From assembly GCF_001310815.1 (NCBI RefSeq), contig NZ_BAZK01000002.1:172443-236442 (forward strand): a DNA stretch of 64,000 nucleotides, given 5' to 3'. Within the stretch, counting starts at the first letter, position 1, and the number at the start of each line of letters is the position of its first letter. A program made the translations under genes and the position numbers. This stretch comes from Pseudovibrio denitrificans JCM 12308. GTDB lineage: Bacteria; Pseudomonadota; Alphaproteobacteria; Rhizobiales; Stappiaceae. Below are positions 17,727 through 28,787 of the stretch, piece by piece. The notes below the pieces were generated by a model. The model worked only from the letters and a program-made list of their open reading frames with translations. It was not told the DNA's origin and made no database searches.

Positions 17727-18641
17727 TTAATCGGTCAGACCGCATGCGATCTTTGTTGCAAGCTTTGCGTTGTTCTTAACCAGCGCAATGTTGGTTGCCA
17801 GACTGCGGCCTGCTGTGCGCTCGAAGATATCCTGCAGAACGAATGGTGTTACGTCCTTGCCGGTGATGTTCTGTTCTTCAGCTGCCTTGATAGACGCATC
17901 GATGAACACCTGCATTTCGTCAGATGGGATTTCATCTTCAGCTGGAACCGGGTTGGTTACGAGCATGCCACCGTGATCGCCGAACTTCTCGCGGAACTTG
18001 ATCAGCTTGGAGATGTCGTTTGCTTCATCCAGACGGTAAGGCGCTTTGATCTTGGAATCGCGGGACCAGAATGCAGGTACGTTTTCACAGCCAAAGCCGA
18101 TGACTGGCACGCCGCGGGTTTCCAGAACTTCCAGAGTTTTCGGGATGTCGAGCAGTGCTTTTGCGCCAGCGGAGACAACACAGACAGCGGTGCGGGACAG
18201 TTCGTCCAGATCTGCGGAGATGTCGAAGGTGGTTTCAGCGCCCTTGTGTACGCCGCCGATGCCGCCGGTTGCGAAGACACGGATGCCAGCAGCGTGTGCT
18301 GCCATCATGGTTGCTGCAACTGTGGTGGAGCCGTTCTTGCCCAGAGCCATTGCGAAGGACAGGTCCGCGCGGGAGCATTTCATCACGTCTTTGGCGTTAG
18401 CCAGCTGGTCCAGAGTTTCGTCTTCCAGGCCGACGTGGAGTTCACCGTTGAGCACTGCGATGGTTGCTGGAACGGCACCGCCGTCGCGGATGATCTGTTC
18501 AACTTCGCGTGCTGTTTCAACGTTTTGCGGGTACGGCATGCCATGGGTAATGATTGTGGACTCCAGCGCAACGATTGGAGCGCCGCTGCTGAGAGCTTCT
18601 GCAACTTCTTTTGAATGATGGATTTTAATTGAACTTCCCAT
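17727..18641 (-). CDS. psuG: Pseudouridine-5'-phosphate glycosidase
   Basis: PsuG cleaves the C-C glycosidic bond of pseudouridine 5'-phosphate to uracil and ribose 5-phosphate. The 304-aa protein matches the family over its whole length: VALESTIITHGMPYPQN at the N-terminus, AVLNGELHVGL, the catalytic-region Lys in CSRADLSFAMALGKNGSTTVAAT, and FATGGIGGVHKG. It lies downstream of psuK on the same strand with a 32-base gap. The two form a pseudouridine salvage operon. Confidence 0.95.
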   Translation of the reverse strand: MGSSIKIHHSKEVAEALSSGAPIVALESTIITHGMPYPQNVETAREVEQIIRDGGAVPATIAVLNGELHVGLEDETLDQLANAKDVMKCSRADLSFAMALGKNGSTTVAATMMAAHAAGIRVFATGGIGGVHKGAETTFDISADLDELSRTAVCVVSAGAKALLDIPKTLEVLETRGVPVIGFGCENVPAFWSRDSKIKAPYRLDEANDISKLIKFREKFGDHGGMLVTNPVPAEDEIPSDEMQVFIDASIKAAEEQNITGKDVTPFVLQDIFERTAGRSLATNIALVKNNAKLATKIACGLTD

Positions 18642-18673
18642 GGTTTTCCCAGTCTTTCGTATGTTGTTGGTGC

Positions 18674-19597
18674 TTAGGCATGTTCTAATAAACGAGCTTT
18701 AAGCGATTGGGGTGAAAGCGTTTCCGGCGCGGCGCCGGTCGCTTCCACTGTAATGGATGCAGAAGCAAGCCCGCTCTTTACTGCTGAATATGGGTCTTCA
18801 TTGAGGCAGCTTGCATAAAGAAAGCCTGCAATGAAGGCATCACCGGCGCCGGTGACATCCACGGGAACAACAGAAAATGGAGTGTGCGAACTTGTGCTGC
18901 CTGCACAGTGAAGAGCCAGTGGCTTGTTGGCGTTGCTGACCAGAACGGTAGGAATACCTTTTGCAGCCAGCTGTTGGGCCAGCTCTTCTGCGGAAAGTTC
19001 CCCCGGCTCGCAATCCAGCAGGGCCGTGGCTTCATCTGTGTTGGTGAAAAGAATGTCAATTTGGGAGAGAAGGGGACGAAGTTTTGGTGCCTTTGCTATT
19101 GAGACCGTATCAGCGGCCAGAAGGCGATCCCCTTTGGAATTGGCGAGCGTGAGAAGCGTTTCTTCTTCCAGATTGGTTTCGCAGAGCCAGATATCGCAGT
19201 TCAGCAGTGCTTGCGGAATTGGATTTGCTTCTGAAAAACTCACTCTGGAGGTAATCTCGCTGTCCGAAATGGCTGAGAATAGTGTGCCATCCGGGTTGTG
19301 AAGGGCCAGATATGATCCGGTTCTTCCGTCAGCTACTGTCTTGATGCTGGATGTATTAATTCCGCATTCTGACAGGCTTTTTGCGAGGAACGCTCCGTCG
19401 GCGTCGTCACCCAGACATCCATGCATTGTCGGCTGCATGCCCAACCGCGCCATGGCGCGTGCAATGTTGGCTCCAACACCTCCTGCGCGGGACATAATTT
19501 TCCCTGGTGTTGAGGTGTCCGGTTTGAAGGGTCGATCTGCATGGGCAATCCTGTCCAGATGGATTGCTCCGATTACTCCGACCTGTTTAGACGACAT
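18674..19597 (-). CDS. psuK: PfkB-family sugar kinase, probable pseudouridine kinase
   Basis: This 307-aa ribokinase-fold enzyme has the N-terminal PfkB signature (SRAGGVGANIARAMARLG) and the C-terminal signature with the catalytic Asp (DVTGAGDAFIAGFLYA). Adjacency to psuG makes pseudouridine the likely substrate, giving pseudouridine 5'-phosphate. ATG 19597 gives MSSKQVGVIGAIHLDRIAH; a TTG two codons upstream lies closer to the GGGAGGAAG ribosome-binding site and could be used instead. It is transcribed divergently from recA. Confidence 0.88.
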   Translation of the reverse strand: MSSKQVGVIGAIHLDRIAHADRPFKPDTSTPGKIMSRAGGVGANIARAMARLGMQPTMHGCLGDDADGAFLAKSLSECGINTSSIKTVADGRTGSYLALHNPDGTLFSAISDSEITSRVSFSEANPIPQALLNCDIWLCETNLEEETLLTLANSKGDRLLAADTVSIAKAPKLRPLLSQIDILFTNTDEATALLDCEPGELSAEELAQQLAAKGIPTVLVSNANKPLALHCAGSTSSHTPFSVVPVDVTGAGDAFIAGFLYASCLNEDPYSAVKSGLASASITVEATGAAPETLSPQSLKARLLEHA

Positions 19598-19765
19598 AAC
19601 CAATTCTTCCTCCCGACATCGAAAGACCGTTGATATGCAAGTTGGTTGGCCAAAGCAAGCTACGAGCAAATACAGACTGTGGGTGATGTATCAAAAGTGC
19701 ATTTTTGAGGTTTGATTCCAGATGTGTGCCTCCAAACAGGTGCCAGGAAAAGTTATCTACATGTT

Positions 19766-19780
19766 GAACAATAGGAGAAC
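19766..19780. promoter_or_regulatory. LexA SOS box upstream of recA
   Basis: GAAC-N7-GAAC at 19766-19769 and 19777-19780 is the exact alphaproteobacterial SOS operator (GTTC-N7-GTTC on the other strand). It lies about 120 bases before the recA start, in the 303-base divergent region with psuK. The remainder of that gap shows no gene. Confidence 0.85.
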
Positions 19781-19900
19781 GTATTGAAATTAATCCATTT
19801 TTATTAGTTAGTTATCAGGTATTGCGAAGTTGGAACAAAGTGAGTACAAATAACTGACTTTGAAACTGCACGTCCATCGTGAAATAAGGGATGAGAACGT

Positions 19901-20965
19901 ATGGCACAAACTTCACTTCGCCTTGTTGAGGGCAATCAGATGGACAAAAATAAAGCACTGGATGCAGCGCTTTCCCAAATTGAACGAGCCTTTGGTAAAG
20001 GCTCCATTATGCGCATGGGCCAGGGACAGGCCGTAGAAATCCAGAGCGTTTCGACTGGTTCTCTCAGTCTGGATATCGCGCTGGGCATCGGCGGTCTGCC
20101 TAAGGGACGTATCATTGAGGTCTACGGGCCTGAAAGTTCCGGTAAGACCACGCTGGCACTCCACACTGTGGCGTCTGCGCAGCGCGACGGCGGCATCTGC
20201 GCATTTGTTGACGCTGAGCACGCACTGGACCCGGTGTATGCACGCAAGCTTGGCGTGAACATTGATGACCTGCTTATTTCCCAGCCAGATGCTGGTGAGC
20301 AGGCGCTTGAAATTGCAGACACTCTGGTTCGTTCCGGCGCGATTGACGTGCTGGTGATCGACTCCGTTGCGGCTCTGACACCAAAAGCTGAACTTGAAGG
20401 TGAGATGGGCGATTCGCTCCCAGGCTTGCAGGCTCGTCTGATGAGCCAGGCACTGCGCAAGCTGACCGCATCCATTTCCAAATCCAACACCATGGTGATC
20501 TTCATCAACCAGATCCGTATGAAGATCGGTGTGATGTTCGGTTCTCCTGAGACGACAACCGGTGGTAACGCGCTGAAGTTCTACGCTTCTGTACGTCTGG
20601 ACATCCGCCGTATCGGTGCGATCAAGGATCGTGATGAAATCGTTGGTAACCAGACCCGCGTGAAGGTGGTGAAGAACAAGCTGGCACCTCCATTCAAGCA
20701 GGTTGAGTTTGACATCATCTATGGCGAAGGCATCTCCAAAATGGGTGAACTGCTGGATCTTGGTGTTAAAGGCGGCATTGTCGAGAAGTCGGGTGCTTGG
20801 TTCTCCTACAACAGTCAGAGGCTTGGGCAGGGGCGTGAGAACTCGAAAACCTTCCTGCGAGAGAATCCTGAACTGGCGGAAGAGATCGAACTTGCAATCC
20901 GGCAGAATGCGGGTTTGATTGCTGAAGCGATTGATGATCCGGAAAAAACTGCGGAAAACCAATAG
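19901..20965 (+). CDS. recA: Recombinase RecA
   Basis: RecA carries out strand exchange and stimulates LexA self-cleavage. The 354-aa protein has the Walker A motif [13 protein letters not shown] (about residues 70-82), the Walker B segment [11 protein letters not shown], loop L1/L2 residues around [20 protein letters not shown], and the C-terminal domain. ATG 19901 is preceded by AAGGGATGAG; a second in-frame ATG at 19940 is a possible alternative start. An SOS box lies upstream and a terminator downstream. Confidence 0.99.
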   Translation: MAQTSLRLVEGNQMDKNKALDAALSQIERAFGKGSIMRMGQGQAVEIQSVSTGSLSLDIALGIGGLPKGRIIEVYGPESSGKTTLALHTVASAQRDGGICAFVDAEHALDPVYARKLGVNIDDLLISQPDAGEQALEIADTLVRSGAIDVLVIDSVAALTPKAELEGEMGDSLPGLQARLMSQALRKLTASISKSNTMVIFINQIRMKIGVMFGSPETTTGGNALKFYASVRLDIRRIGAIKDRDEIVGNQTRVKVVKNKLAPPFKQVEFDIIYGEGISKMGELLDLGVKGGIVEKSGAWFSYNSQRLGQGRENSKTFLRENPELAEEIELAIRQNAGLIAEAIDDPEKTAENQ

Positions 20966-20970
20966 AGTTT

Positions 20971-21002
20971 AGAGGGGCTGGATTTATCCAGCCTCTTTTT
21001 TT
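20971..21002 (+). terminator. Terminator of recA
   Basis: A GC-rich hairpin (20971-20982 with 20987-20996, two G bulged) is followed by a run of T extending to 21002. Confidence 0.85.
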
Positions 21003-21154
21003 GTAGGGTTTTATGGACAGATTTGCTGCAGATGGCTAAAACGCGGCAGATACTAATTTTTGTTGCATCTTTCCGGATGCGCATACCCTGCAATTTGGCG
21101 GCTGTGATTGTTGAAGTAGCTGCCCACTAGAAAACGAGACGGACATCAAGACCT

Positions 21155-23814
21155 ATGAGTGGCGTCAACGAAATTCGGTCGGCTTTTCTCGACTACTTTG
21201 CAAAAAACGGACACGAGGTTGTTCCTTCTAGTCCATTGGTGCCACGCAATGATCCGACATTGATGTTTACAAATGCGGGTATGGTGCCATTTAAGAACGT
21301 ATTCACCGGCTTGGAAAAGCGGGACTACGTGCGTGCAACATCTTCGCAAAAATGTGTTCGTGCAGGCGGCAAGCACAACGATCTGGATAACGTTGGCTAC
21401 ACTGCGCGTCACCACACCTTCTTTGAAATGCTCGGCAACTTTTCCTTTGGTGACTACTTCAAGGAAAACGCGATTGAGCTCGCATGGAACCTGATCACCA
21501 AAGAATACGGCCTGCCTGCTGATAAGCTGCTTGTGACCGTTTACTCCGAGGATGATGAAGCCTTCAACATCTGGAAGAAGCTGACTGGTTTTGCTGATGA
21601 GAAGATCATCCGCATTCCTACTTCAGACAACTTCTGGGCGATGGGTGATACCGGTCCTTGTGGTCCTTGCTCCGAGATTTTCTACGATCACGGTGAGCAG
21701 ATCTGGGGTGGCCCTCCAGGTTCTCCTGAGGAAGACGGTGACCGCTTTATCGAGATCTGGAACCTTGTGTTCATGCAGTATGAGCAGCTGGCTGATAAAC
21801 GCATCGACCTGCCGCGTCCGTCTATTGACACCGGCATGGGTCTTGAGCGTTTTGCGGCGATCATGCAGGGCGTGCACAACAACTACGAGATCGACCTGTT
21901 CAAGGCTCTGATCGCGAGTTCTGAGCATTTGACTGGTGTTGAAGCTGCTGGCAAAGCACAGGCAAGCCACCGCGTGATTGCTGATCACCTGCGTTCCATG
22001 GCGTTCCTGATTGCTGATGGTGTTCTGCCATCCAATGAAGGTCGCGGTTACGTTCTGCGCCGCATTATGCGCCGCGCGATGCGTCACGCGAACCTGCTTG
22101 GTGCAAAAGAGCCGGTCATCTTCAAGATGCTTCCAACTCTGGTTCGTGAAATGGGTCAGGCTTTCCCTGAGCTGCCACGTGCGGAAAAGCTCATTGAAGA
22201 AACCATTCAGCTGGAAGAAAAGCGCTTCATCAAAACGCTTGAGCGTGGTCTCGGCCTTCTGGAAGATGCGACCAGCTCTCTGGGTTCCGGCGATCAGCTG
22301 GACGGTGAGACTGCATTCAAGCTTTATGACACCTACGGTTTCCCGCTTGATCTGACACAGGATGCCCTGCGCAACCGTGAGATCGCGGTTGATACTGATG
22401 GCTTTAACACCGCAATGGAGCGCCAGCGTGCTGAAGCGCGTGCTGCCTGGGCGGGTTCTGGTGATGCAGCGACGGATGCGATCTGGTTCTCCATCAAAGA
22501 GCAGGCAGGCGCTACTGAGTTCCTCGGTTATGAAACCGAAAAGGCTGAAGGTGTTGTGCTGAGCCTTGTGAAGGACGGCGAAGAAGTCAAAGTTCTGAAG
22601 CAGGGTGAAGAAGGTTCTCTGATCCTCAACCAGACCCCGTTCTACGGTGAATCCGGTGGTCAGGTTGGCGACTGTGGTACCATGGTTGCTGACGGTGTTT
22701 CCATCACTGTGACCAACACACAGAAGAAAGCTGACGGCCTGTTTGTGCATTCTGTTCGTGTTGAAAGTGGTGACGTGAATGTGGACGATGCGCTGGAGCT
22801 GATCGTGGATCATGCACGTCGCAGTGCCATTCGCTCCAACCACTCAGCAACTCACCTTGTACATGAAGCGCTTCGCGAAGTGCTTGGTACTCACGTGGCT
22901 CAGAAGGGGTCTTTGGTAACGCCTGAGCGTCTGCGTTTCGACTTCTCACATCCAAAGCCTGTGAGTGCGGAAGAGACCACCAAGGTTGAAGCTCTTGCGA
23001 ACGAGATCGTGCTGCAGAATGGCGCTGTTGAGACTTCTCTGATGGAAGTTGATGAAGCGATTGAAGCTGGCGCGATGGCTTTGTTCGGCGAGAAATACGG
23101 CGATGAAGTTCGCGTGGTTTCCATGGGAACAGCGACAACCGGCGAGAAGGCTGGCAAGTCTTACTCTGTTGAACTTTGTGGTGGTACACACGTTAAGCGC
23201 ACTGGTGACATCGGCCTTGTGACTGTTGTTTCCGAAGGTGCGGTAGCTGCTGGTGTGCGCCGTATTGAAGCGCTGACCGGTGATGAAGCCCGTAAGTATC
23301 TGGCTGAGCAGGATGCGCTGATGCGCGAAACTGCTGGCCTGCTGAAGGTTTCTGCTGCTGATGTTCCTGCGCGTATTGCGGGTCTTCTGGACGAGCGCAA
23401 GAAGCTGGAGCGTGAACTTGCTGAAGCGAAGAAGAAGCTTGCGATGGGCGGCGGTGGCTCCGGCGGAGACGCTGGTGTGACTGAGGCTGGTAAGTTCAAG
23501 CTGATGGCGCGTGTGCTGGAAGGCATCAACCCGAAGGATCTGAAGTCTGTTGCTGATGAAGGCAAGACTGCAATCGGTTCTGGTGTTGTGGTGCTGATCA
23601 GCAAAGCTGAAGATGGCAAGGCAGCGATCGTTGTTGGTTCAACCAAGGACGTGAGCGAAACTGCAAGTGCAGTTGATCTTGTGCGCATCGGTTCTGCGGC
23701 TCTTGGTGGTCGTGGTGGCGGTGGTCGCCCTGACATGGCGCAGGCTGGTGGCCTGATGCTGGCAAAGCAGAAGAAGCGATTGCTGCAATCAAGGCGCATC
23801 TTGAAACGCTTTAA
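21155..23814 (+). CDS. alaS: Alanyl-tRNA synthetase (frameshifted near its 3' end in this sequence)
   Basis: AlaRS charges tRNA-Ala and edits misacylated Ser/Gly. From ATG 21155 the frame shows the class II aminoacylation domain ([36 protein letters not shown]), the editing domain with HxxxH ([12 protein letters not shown]) and the [13 protein letters not shown] zinc-type motif, then the C-Ala domain ending [16 protein letters not shown]. The continuing frame then reads a non-family tail to 23833. One base back, [17 protein letters not shown] ends at TAA 23812-23814, the expected AlaRS terminus. Restoring a C at 23752-23754 (GGCCTG read as GGCCCTG) gives [11 protein letters not shown] and 886 aa. 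Only the last 20 residues are affected. Confidence 0.96.
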
Positions 23815-23947
23815 AGCTGACCTGATAATCTGAGTTTCATGAAGGGGGGATTTAATCTCCCCTTTATTTTTTGTTAGTTACTTTTGAAGTTATTCGACTT
23901 TTGCATTTCCTTTTTTCTTTTGATGCTCGGGCATTTGTGGGGCTTTG

Positions 23948-25123
23948 GTGGCTAACTCGATCAAGTTGAAAGTGTACAACCTGCTGGAGCGCAGCAGTGC
24001 GGGCAATCGCCTGGCTCAGCAGATAGATGCCATTTTGATCGTCTTCATCGTTGTGAATGTGGGTCTTGCGGTTCTTGAGACGGAGCCGAGCATTGGCGGA
24101 GTGTATGTCTGGGAGATTTTTCTTCTTGATATCATCGCCGGATCTATTTTCGCGATCGAGTATCTGCTGCGCCTTTGGGTGTCTGATTTGCATCCGCCGC
24201 TGAAGAAGTATGGGCCTTTGAAAGCGCGTGTGGTTTATGCCTTGCAGCCGCTTTCCGTGGTTGATTTTGTTGCGGTGGTGCCGTTCTGGCTTTCTCTGTT
24301 CTTTGCAAGTATCAGCTGGAAATCACTGGTCATCTTGCGCCTGTTCCGCTTTTTGAAGATCGCACGTTACTCACCTGCTGTTCGGTCGCTTGTGTCAGCT
24401 GTGGTTGCGGAGCAGCGGGCGATTGTTGGCAGTCTTGTGCTGATTTTGGGTGTGGTGCTGGTTGCTGCAACGCTGCTTTACAGTGTGGAGCATGCCGCTC
24501 AGCCGGAGCATTTTGGCACGATACCAGCTGCTCTGTGGTGGGCGTTCTCAACCCTGACAACAGTTGGATACGGCGATGTGGTTCCGGTGACAGCTGCTGG
24601 CAAGATGATTGCGAGTATCGTGATGTTGATGGGCTACTGCTTGTTTGCGTTGCCGGTGGGCATTGTGGGCACCGCTTTTGCCCGCGAAATCCATAGCCGT
24701 GATTTCGTGGTGACCTGGGGCATGGTGGCTACTATTCCGCTGTTTGAGCGGCTTTCTGCTATTGAAATCGCAGCCGTTACTGAGCTTCTGCATTCCCACA
24801 GTGTGCCAGCCGGGCAGTCCATCTGTGAGAAGGGAGAGGATGGGAACAGTCTTTTCCTGATTGCCTCTGGTGAGGTGGAAGAAGTTTTTGACGATCACCG
24901 GGTGCTTCATGGAGAAGGGGAGCACTTTGGGGAGGCGTCTTTGTTTGGCCACCACAAACGGCGTGCGCGTGCTGTTGCCAAAACACCGGTGCAGCTGATG
25001 GTGCTCAAGATGGATGATCTACGTCGCTTCATGGATCGCAAACCCGCCGTGGCGAAGAAGATCATTGATGAAGCGATTGATGAGCGTAAAGCGCACCACG
25101 TGGATGTGGAGTTTACTTCCTAG
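23948..25123 (+). CDS. Voltage-sensor-type potassium channel with cyclic-nucleotide-binding domain
   Basis: This protein of about 391 aa resembles bacterial cyclic-nucleotide-gated K+ channels of the MloK1 group. Four sensor helices span about residues 25-160, with an S4-like segment carrying spaced arginines (VILRLFRFLKIARY). S5, the pore with selectivity filter TTVGYGD, and S6 follow (165-250). A C-terminal cNMP-binding domain (275-375) contains GEHFGEASLFG and a following RRARAVA. The start is GTG 23948 (GTGGGG upstream); a TTG one codon earlier is equally possible. It stands alone and is convergent with the phosphodiesterase gene. Confidence 0.88.
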   Translation: MANSIKLKVYNLLERSSAGNRLAQQIDAILIVFIVVNVGLAVLETEPSIGGVYVWEIFLLDIIAGSIFAIEYLLRLWVSDLHPPLKKYGPLKARVVYALQPLSVVDFVAVVPFWLSLFFASISWKSLVILRLFRFLKIARYSPAVRSLVSAVVAEQRAIVGSLVLILGVVLVAATLLYSVEHAAQPEHFGTIPAALWWAFSTLTTVGYGDVVPVTAAGKMIASIVMLMGYCLFALPVGIVGTAFAREIHSRDFVVTWGMVATIPLFERLSAIEIAAVTELLHSHSVPAGQSICEKGEDGNSLFLIASGEVEEVFDDHRVLHGEGEHFGEASLFGHHKRRARAVAKTPVQLMVLKMDDLRRFMDRKPAVAKKIIDEAIDERKAHHVDVEFTS

Positions 25124-26104
25124 GTTCGGTTGGGCTCTCCTTTCTGATGTAAGGGGCCAGTGCTTCTATCTTATCCGTCCAGATGTAACCGTTGAAGATG
25201 GCTGGAACTTCCAGAAGTTGCTCTGGCGTATCTATCCCAGCACCTGCGCCCTGTGATTTGTAAGGCCCGGCCAGAATGATCTCGCTTCCATATGCTTTCA
25301 GTCTGCTTTGAAACTTGTTTGGCCAGCCCCAGACGGCCCATGCGTAGTTTGAAGGCACGGTGATCACCGTGTTTCTGCAGGTTTGTGGGACGTAACCGCT
25401 CCATCCCAGTGCGATGTATTCCTTTAGGCAGGCTTTGGTTCTGGCCTTGTCGAAGCCCATGGTGTTTGCGGTGGACTCAGCCATGTACTGAGTTGGGTTT
25501 TGTGCTCCATAGACGGCCCAGACCTGCTGTTTCCATTGAGGGTGCTTCTCCAGTTTTGCCAGTAGTAGCTTGGCGGAGCGGAGTTCTTTTTCCTTGAAGT
25601 TGATCAGGAATTTCTTTTCCGGAAAGGCGAGAAACACTTCGTCCAGCTCTGGCATTGCACCAATGCCGGTGCCTCTGAGCGGGTAGGACTTGCCGTCATC
25701 GGCGGTGTATCCAAAGGCGATGTCCAGGGCTTTGAGCTCTGCGAGGGAATGATCCGTGTGATGCCTGAGCCGTTGGTTCTGCAATCGACCGTCCAGTCGT
25801 GGAACACGGCCAGCTTGTTGTCGGTGGTTGGGTGAATGTCCAGTTCGACGATGTCTGCCCCGGCCTCAAACGCGGCCTGCATGGAGGCGATGGTGTTTTC
25901 CAGATAGGGGTGGGAAGGCGTGTCGATGCGCTCTGCCGTGCAGGTTTTGTTGGTCAGGTTCTCGCGGTGATAGGTCTGGTGCACGCCGCGATGGGCGATA
26001 AATTTGGGCTTTCCAGAAGAAGGATCAAACGTCAGCCAGGACGCGTTGTAAAGGTAGATGCCTGCGGCAGCGAGCAGGAGGAAGAGCGCAATCTTTTTAA
26101 ACAT
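25113..26104 (-). CDS. Glycerophosphodiester phosphodiesterase family protein (frameshifted in this sequence)
   Basis: This GDPD-type enzyme hydrolyses glycerophosphodiesters to glycerol 3-phosphate. The N-terminal half starts at ATG 26104 with a membrane anchor (IALFLLLAAAGIYLYN). It carries the catalytic elements FIAHRGVHQTYHREN, GADIVELDIHPTTDNKLAVFHDW and TVDCRTNGSG. The C-terminal half (from about 25757, TDHSLAELKALDIAFGYTAD onward) is one frame back. Adding one G to the coding strand at about 25754-25756 (CACGGATC read as CACGGGATC) gives ITRDHSLAELKALD and a continuous protein of about 330 aa. It overlaps the 3' end of the channel gene by 11 bases, convergently. Confidence 0.85.
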
Positions 26105-26264
26105 GAGAAGAGCACCGGTTTGAAATGAACACCGTGCCCTCAGGTTGAATTTGGATTGTGTTCGCACTTAGGCGTTGTTTGGGCGCACTCAAGGCTTTGT
26201 CGATTATCCTCTCTTAAAGTGCGGGCTGTTTGGAGGCTCGAAACAGCCCGTTGTGCTTGTTGCT

Positions 26265-27371
26265 TTATTGATCTGCTGTGTGACAACTGAATGTGATTTC
26301 AGAGCTGGCAGGGTTGTAGAAGTAGTTGCAATTCTGGAAGAAGAGCTGGCCACTGTTGAAGAACAGGGTGCTGCCTGCAGGGTGGTTCAAAGACCATCTG
26401 GCGGATTGGCCGAGTGGTTGGTCTGCTCCATAGGAAAGGTTGGTGAGAGGGACTTTGCTCTCTGGGTTGGCGAAGAGTTGGAAGTCGTAAGCTGATGTAT
26501 CGATTTTTGACTTTGAAGTGCCTTCTGTACAGCATGGGGCTGAACTGCCAGCAACCGAGAGGATGCCGTAGCTGATGCCTGTATCCGGTAAGAAGCGGAC
26601 TGGTTGCGGGGCGTCTGTTGGGAAGACCGGCTTGCCGGTTGCTTTGTCTCGCAATGCAAACGCCAGCTGTGGGGTTATGAGTGTTTCTGCGCTGTCTGTT
26701 GGCTTTGAGAGTGGCACCGTGATGGTTTGCCCGCGGTTGGGCAGCGGGTTTTGGGGTGAGGCGAGATAAACATCAAGGGCAAGGCTGCCTGCTTTGACGC
26801 TGCTCAGCGCATAGTTCTGCTGCGGGAGTGGTTTACCGTCGGTGTCGTCAAGGTTCAGGAAGGGGTTGTTGATGGCGTTGCTGTCGTCGTCTGTCTGAGA
26901 GAAGCTGCTGGCCTGATCAAAGCCGACACCCATCATGTAGACTTGCGGGTTGAGGGTGCAGCCTTCGGGCGGTGTGCTGGAGCAATTGGGTGTCTTACCT
27001 GCCGGACACCGCTGCACGGCGGCGTAGACCGGGAAGTCTTTCAGGTGTTTTGTTGGCTGCTGGCCAATGGTGCCGAAGGAGAGGTCTCTTTTGACGATGT
27101 ATCCCGCATAGCTGTTGCCTGAGCTGGAGTATCCGAAGGGGACGCATGTTCCTCTGGATTTTTCGTCCTTTGTAGGCGTAAAGAACTTCGCTGAGCCGAC
27201 GATGCCGGTGGAGCCTGTGTCCATGACAAAGTAGGAGTGCTTGCCGTCCGGGCGGTGCAGTTCCAGTTGGAAGTAGGTGCCAACTTTCTTGGCGGTGATG
27301 GGCTGCTCCTGTGCGTAGGCAGCTGAGCATAAGAGGATGCTTGCGGTCAGTAGTGAGAGTGCATTCTGCAT
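26265..27371 (-). CDS. Secreted pepsin-like (A1/retropepsin-fold) protein
   Basis: This 368-aa exported protein has a signal peptide (about residues 1-20, ending AYAQE). It carries two aspartic-protease-like motifs, YFVMDTGSTGIVGS at about residue 50 and FLPDTGISYGIL at about 270. These sit at the spacing expected for the two lobes of a pepsin fold, and several cysteines could pair. Whether it is a protease is unproven; bacterial relatives are rare and mostly uncharacterised. GGAGATAGTC precedes ATG 27371. It is monocistronic, downstream of icd on the same strand. The gap 26105-26264 shows nothing. Confidence 0.7.
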   Translation of the reverse strand: MQNALSLLTASILLCSAAYAQEQPITAKKVGTYFQLELHRPDGKHSYFVMDTGSTGIVGSAKFFTPTKDEKSRGTCVPFGYSSSGNSYAGYIVKRDLSFGTIGQQPTKHLKDFPVYAAVQRCPAGKTPNCSSTPPEGCTLNPQVYMMGVGFDQASSFSQTDDDSNAINNPFLNLDDTDGKPLPQQNYALSSVKAGSLALDVYLASPQNPLPNRGQTITVPLSKPTDSAETLITPQLAFALRDKATGKPVFPTDAPQPVRFLPDTGISYGILSVAGSSAPCCTEGTSKSKIDTSAYDFQLFANPESKVPLTNLSYGADQPLGQSARWSLNHPAGSTLFFNSGQLFFQNCNYFYNPASSEITFSCHTADQ

Positions 27372-27460
27372 GACTATCTCCTTTTCAGTGAGGGTAAGCT
27401 GGGAAAGGAGAATGTTGTCTTGCTTTGGTGCCTCTCAGATTTGACGGGGCTTTAAACGCA

Positions 27461-27486
27461 AAAAGGGTGCCCGGAGGCACCCTTTT
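27461..27486 (-). terminator. Terminator of icd
   Basis: AAAAGGGTGCC (27461-27471) pairs with GGCACCCTTTT (27476-27486) around a four-base loop, giving a T tail on the minus strand 24 bases after the icd stop. Confidence 0.85.
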
Positions 27487-27509
27487 CGGAAATCCAGCAG
27501 AGGCTGAGC

Positions 27510-28727
27510 TTATGCAGCTGCCATTGCTTTCTGAAGATTTTCGTCGACTTTGTCGAGGAAGCCAGTTGTGGTGAGCCACTTCTGATCTGGACCTACGAGC
27601 AGGGCCAGATCTTTGGTCATGTGACCGCTTTCAACTGTGTCGATACATACCTGCTCAAGAGTTTCAGCAAACTTCTTCAGCTCAGCGTTGTCGTCCAGCT
27701 TTGCGCGGTGAGCCAGACCACGGGTCCATGCAAAGATAGATGCGATGGAGTTTGTGGAGGTCTCTTCACCCTTCTGGTGCTGACGGTAGTGACGGGTCAC
27801 GGTGCCGTGTGCAGCTTCAGCTTCAACGGTGCGTCCGTCTGGTGACATCAGAACGGAAGTCATCAGGCCGAGGGAACCGAAGCCCTGTGCAACGGTGTCG
27901 GACTGAACGTCGCCGTCGTAGTTCTTACAAGCCCAAACGTAGCCACCGGACCACTTCATTGCAGCTGCAACCATGTCATCGATGAGGCGGTGCTCGTACC
28001 AGATTTTTTCTGCTTCGAACTTCTCTTTGAACTCAGCTTCGTAGACTTCCTGGAAGATGTCTTTGAAGCGACCATCATATGCTTTCATGATGGTGTTCTT
28101 GGTGGAGAGGTAGCAAGGAACTTTACGGCCCAGAGCGTAGTTCATGGATGCACGAGCAAAGTCACGGATGGAATCATCCAGGTTGTACATTGCCATTGCA
28201 ACGCCGGAGGATGGTGCGTCGAACACTTCGTGTTCGATCTCGGTGCCATCTTCGCCAACGAACTTAACAGTCAGCTTGCCTTTGCCAGGGAATTTGAAGT
28301 CAGTCGCGCGGTACTGATCACCAAATGCGTGACGGCCAACGATGATTGGCTGAGTCCAACCTGGAACCAGACGTGGAACGTTGGACATGATGATTGGCTC
28401 ACGGAAGATAACGCCACCCAGGATGTTACGGATGGTGCCGTTTGGAGAGCGGTACATGCGCTTCAGGTCGAATTCTTCAACGCGTGCTTCGTCTGGAGTG
28501 ATGGTCGCACACTTAACGCCAACACCGTATTTCTTGATCGCTTCAGCAGCGTCAACGGTAATCTGGTCATCAGTTGCATCACGAGACTCGATACCGAGGT
28601 CGTAGTACTTCAGGTCGATGTCCAGATAAGGATGGATCAGCTTGTCCTTGATGAACTGCCAAATGATGCGGGTCATCTCATCGCCGTCGAGCTCGACGAC
28701 TGGATTTTCTACCTTGATCTTCGCCAT
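27510..28727 (-). CDS. icd: NADP-dependent isocitrate dehydrogenase
   Basis: This TCA-cycle enzyme converts isocitrate to 2-oxoglutarate. The 405-aa protein is of the eukaryote-like class II type common in alphaproteobacteria. It starts [21 protein letters not shown] and contains [21 protein letters not shown] and the metal/substrate region [22 protein letters not shown]. It is full length. A 16-bp palindrome 61-76 bases upstream may be an operator. Confidence 0.98.
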   Translation of the reverse strand: MAKIKVENPVVELDGDEMTRIIWQFIKDKLIHPYLDIDLKYYDLGIESRDATDDQITVDAAEAIKKYGVGVKCATITPDEARVEEFDLKRMYRSPNGTIRNILGGVIFREPIIMSNVPRLVPGWTQPIIVGRHAFGDQYRATDFKFPGKGKLTVKFVGEDGTEIEHEVFDAPSSGVAMAMYNLDDSIRDFARASMNYALGRKVPCYLSTKNTIMKAYDGRFKDIFQEVYEAEFKEKFEAEKIWYEHRLIDDMVAAAMKWSGGYVWACKNYDGDVQSDTVAQGFGSLGLMTSVLMSPDGRTVEAEAAHGTVTRHYRQHQKGEETSTNSIASIFAWTRGLAHRAKLDDNAELKKFAETLEQVCIDTVESGHMTKDLALLVGPDQKWLTTTGFLDKVDENLQKAMAAA

Positions 28728-28787
28728 ATTAGTAGACCTCGTGTTTATTAGGTACGTGACAATGGAGCCGGTTAAGGCTCAAGTTGC

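Noticed and set aside
19913..20962. 349-codon minus-strand frame opposite recA
   Set aside because: Pure antisense shadow of recA.
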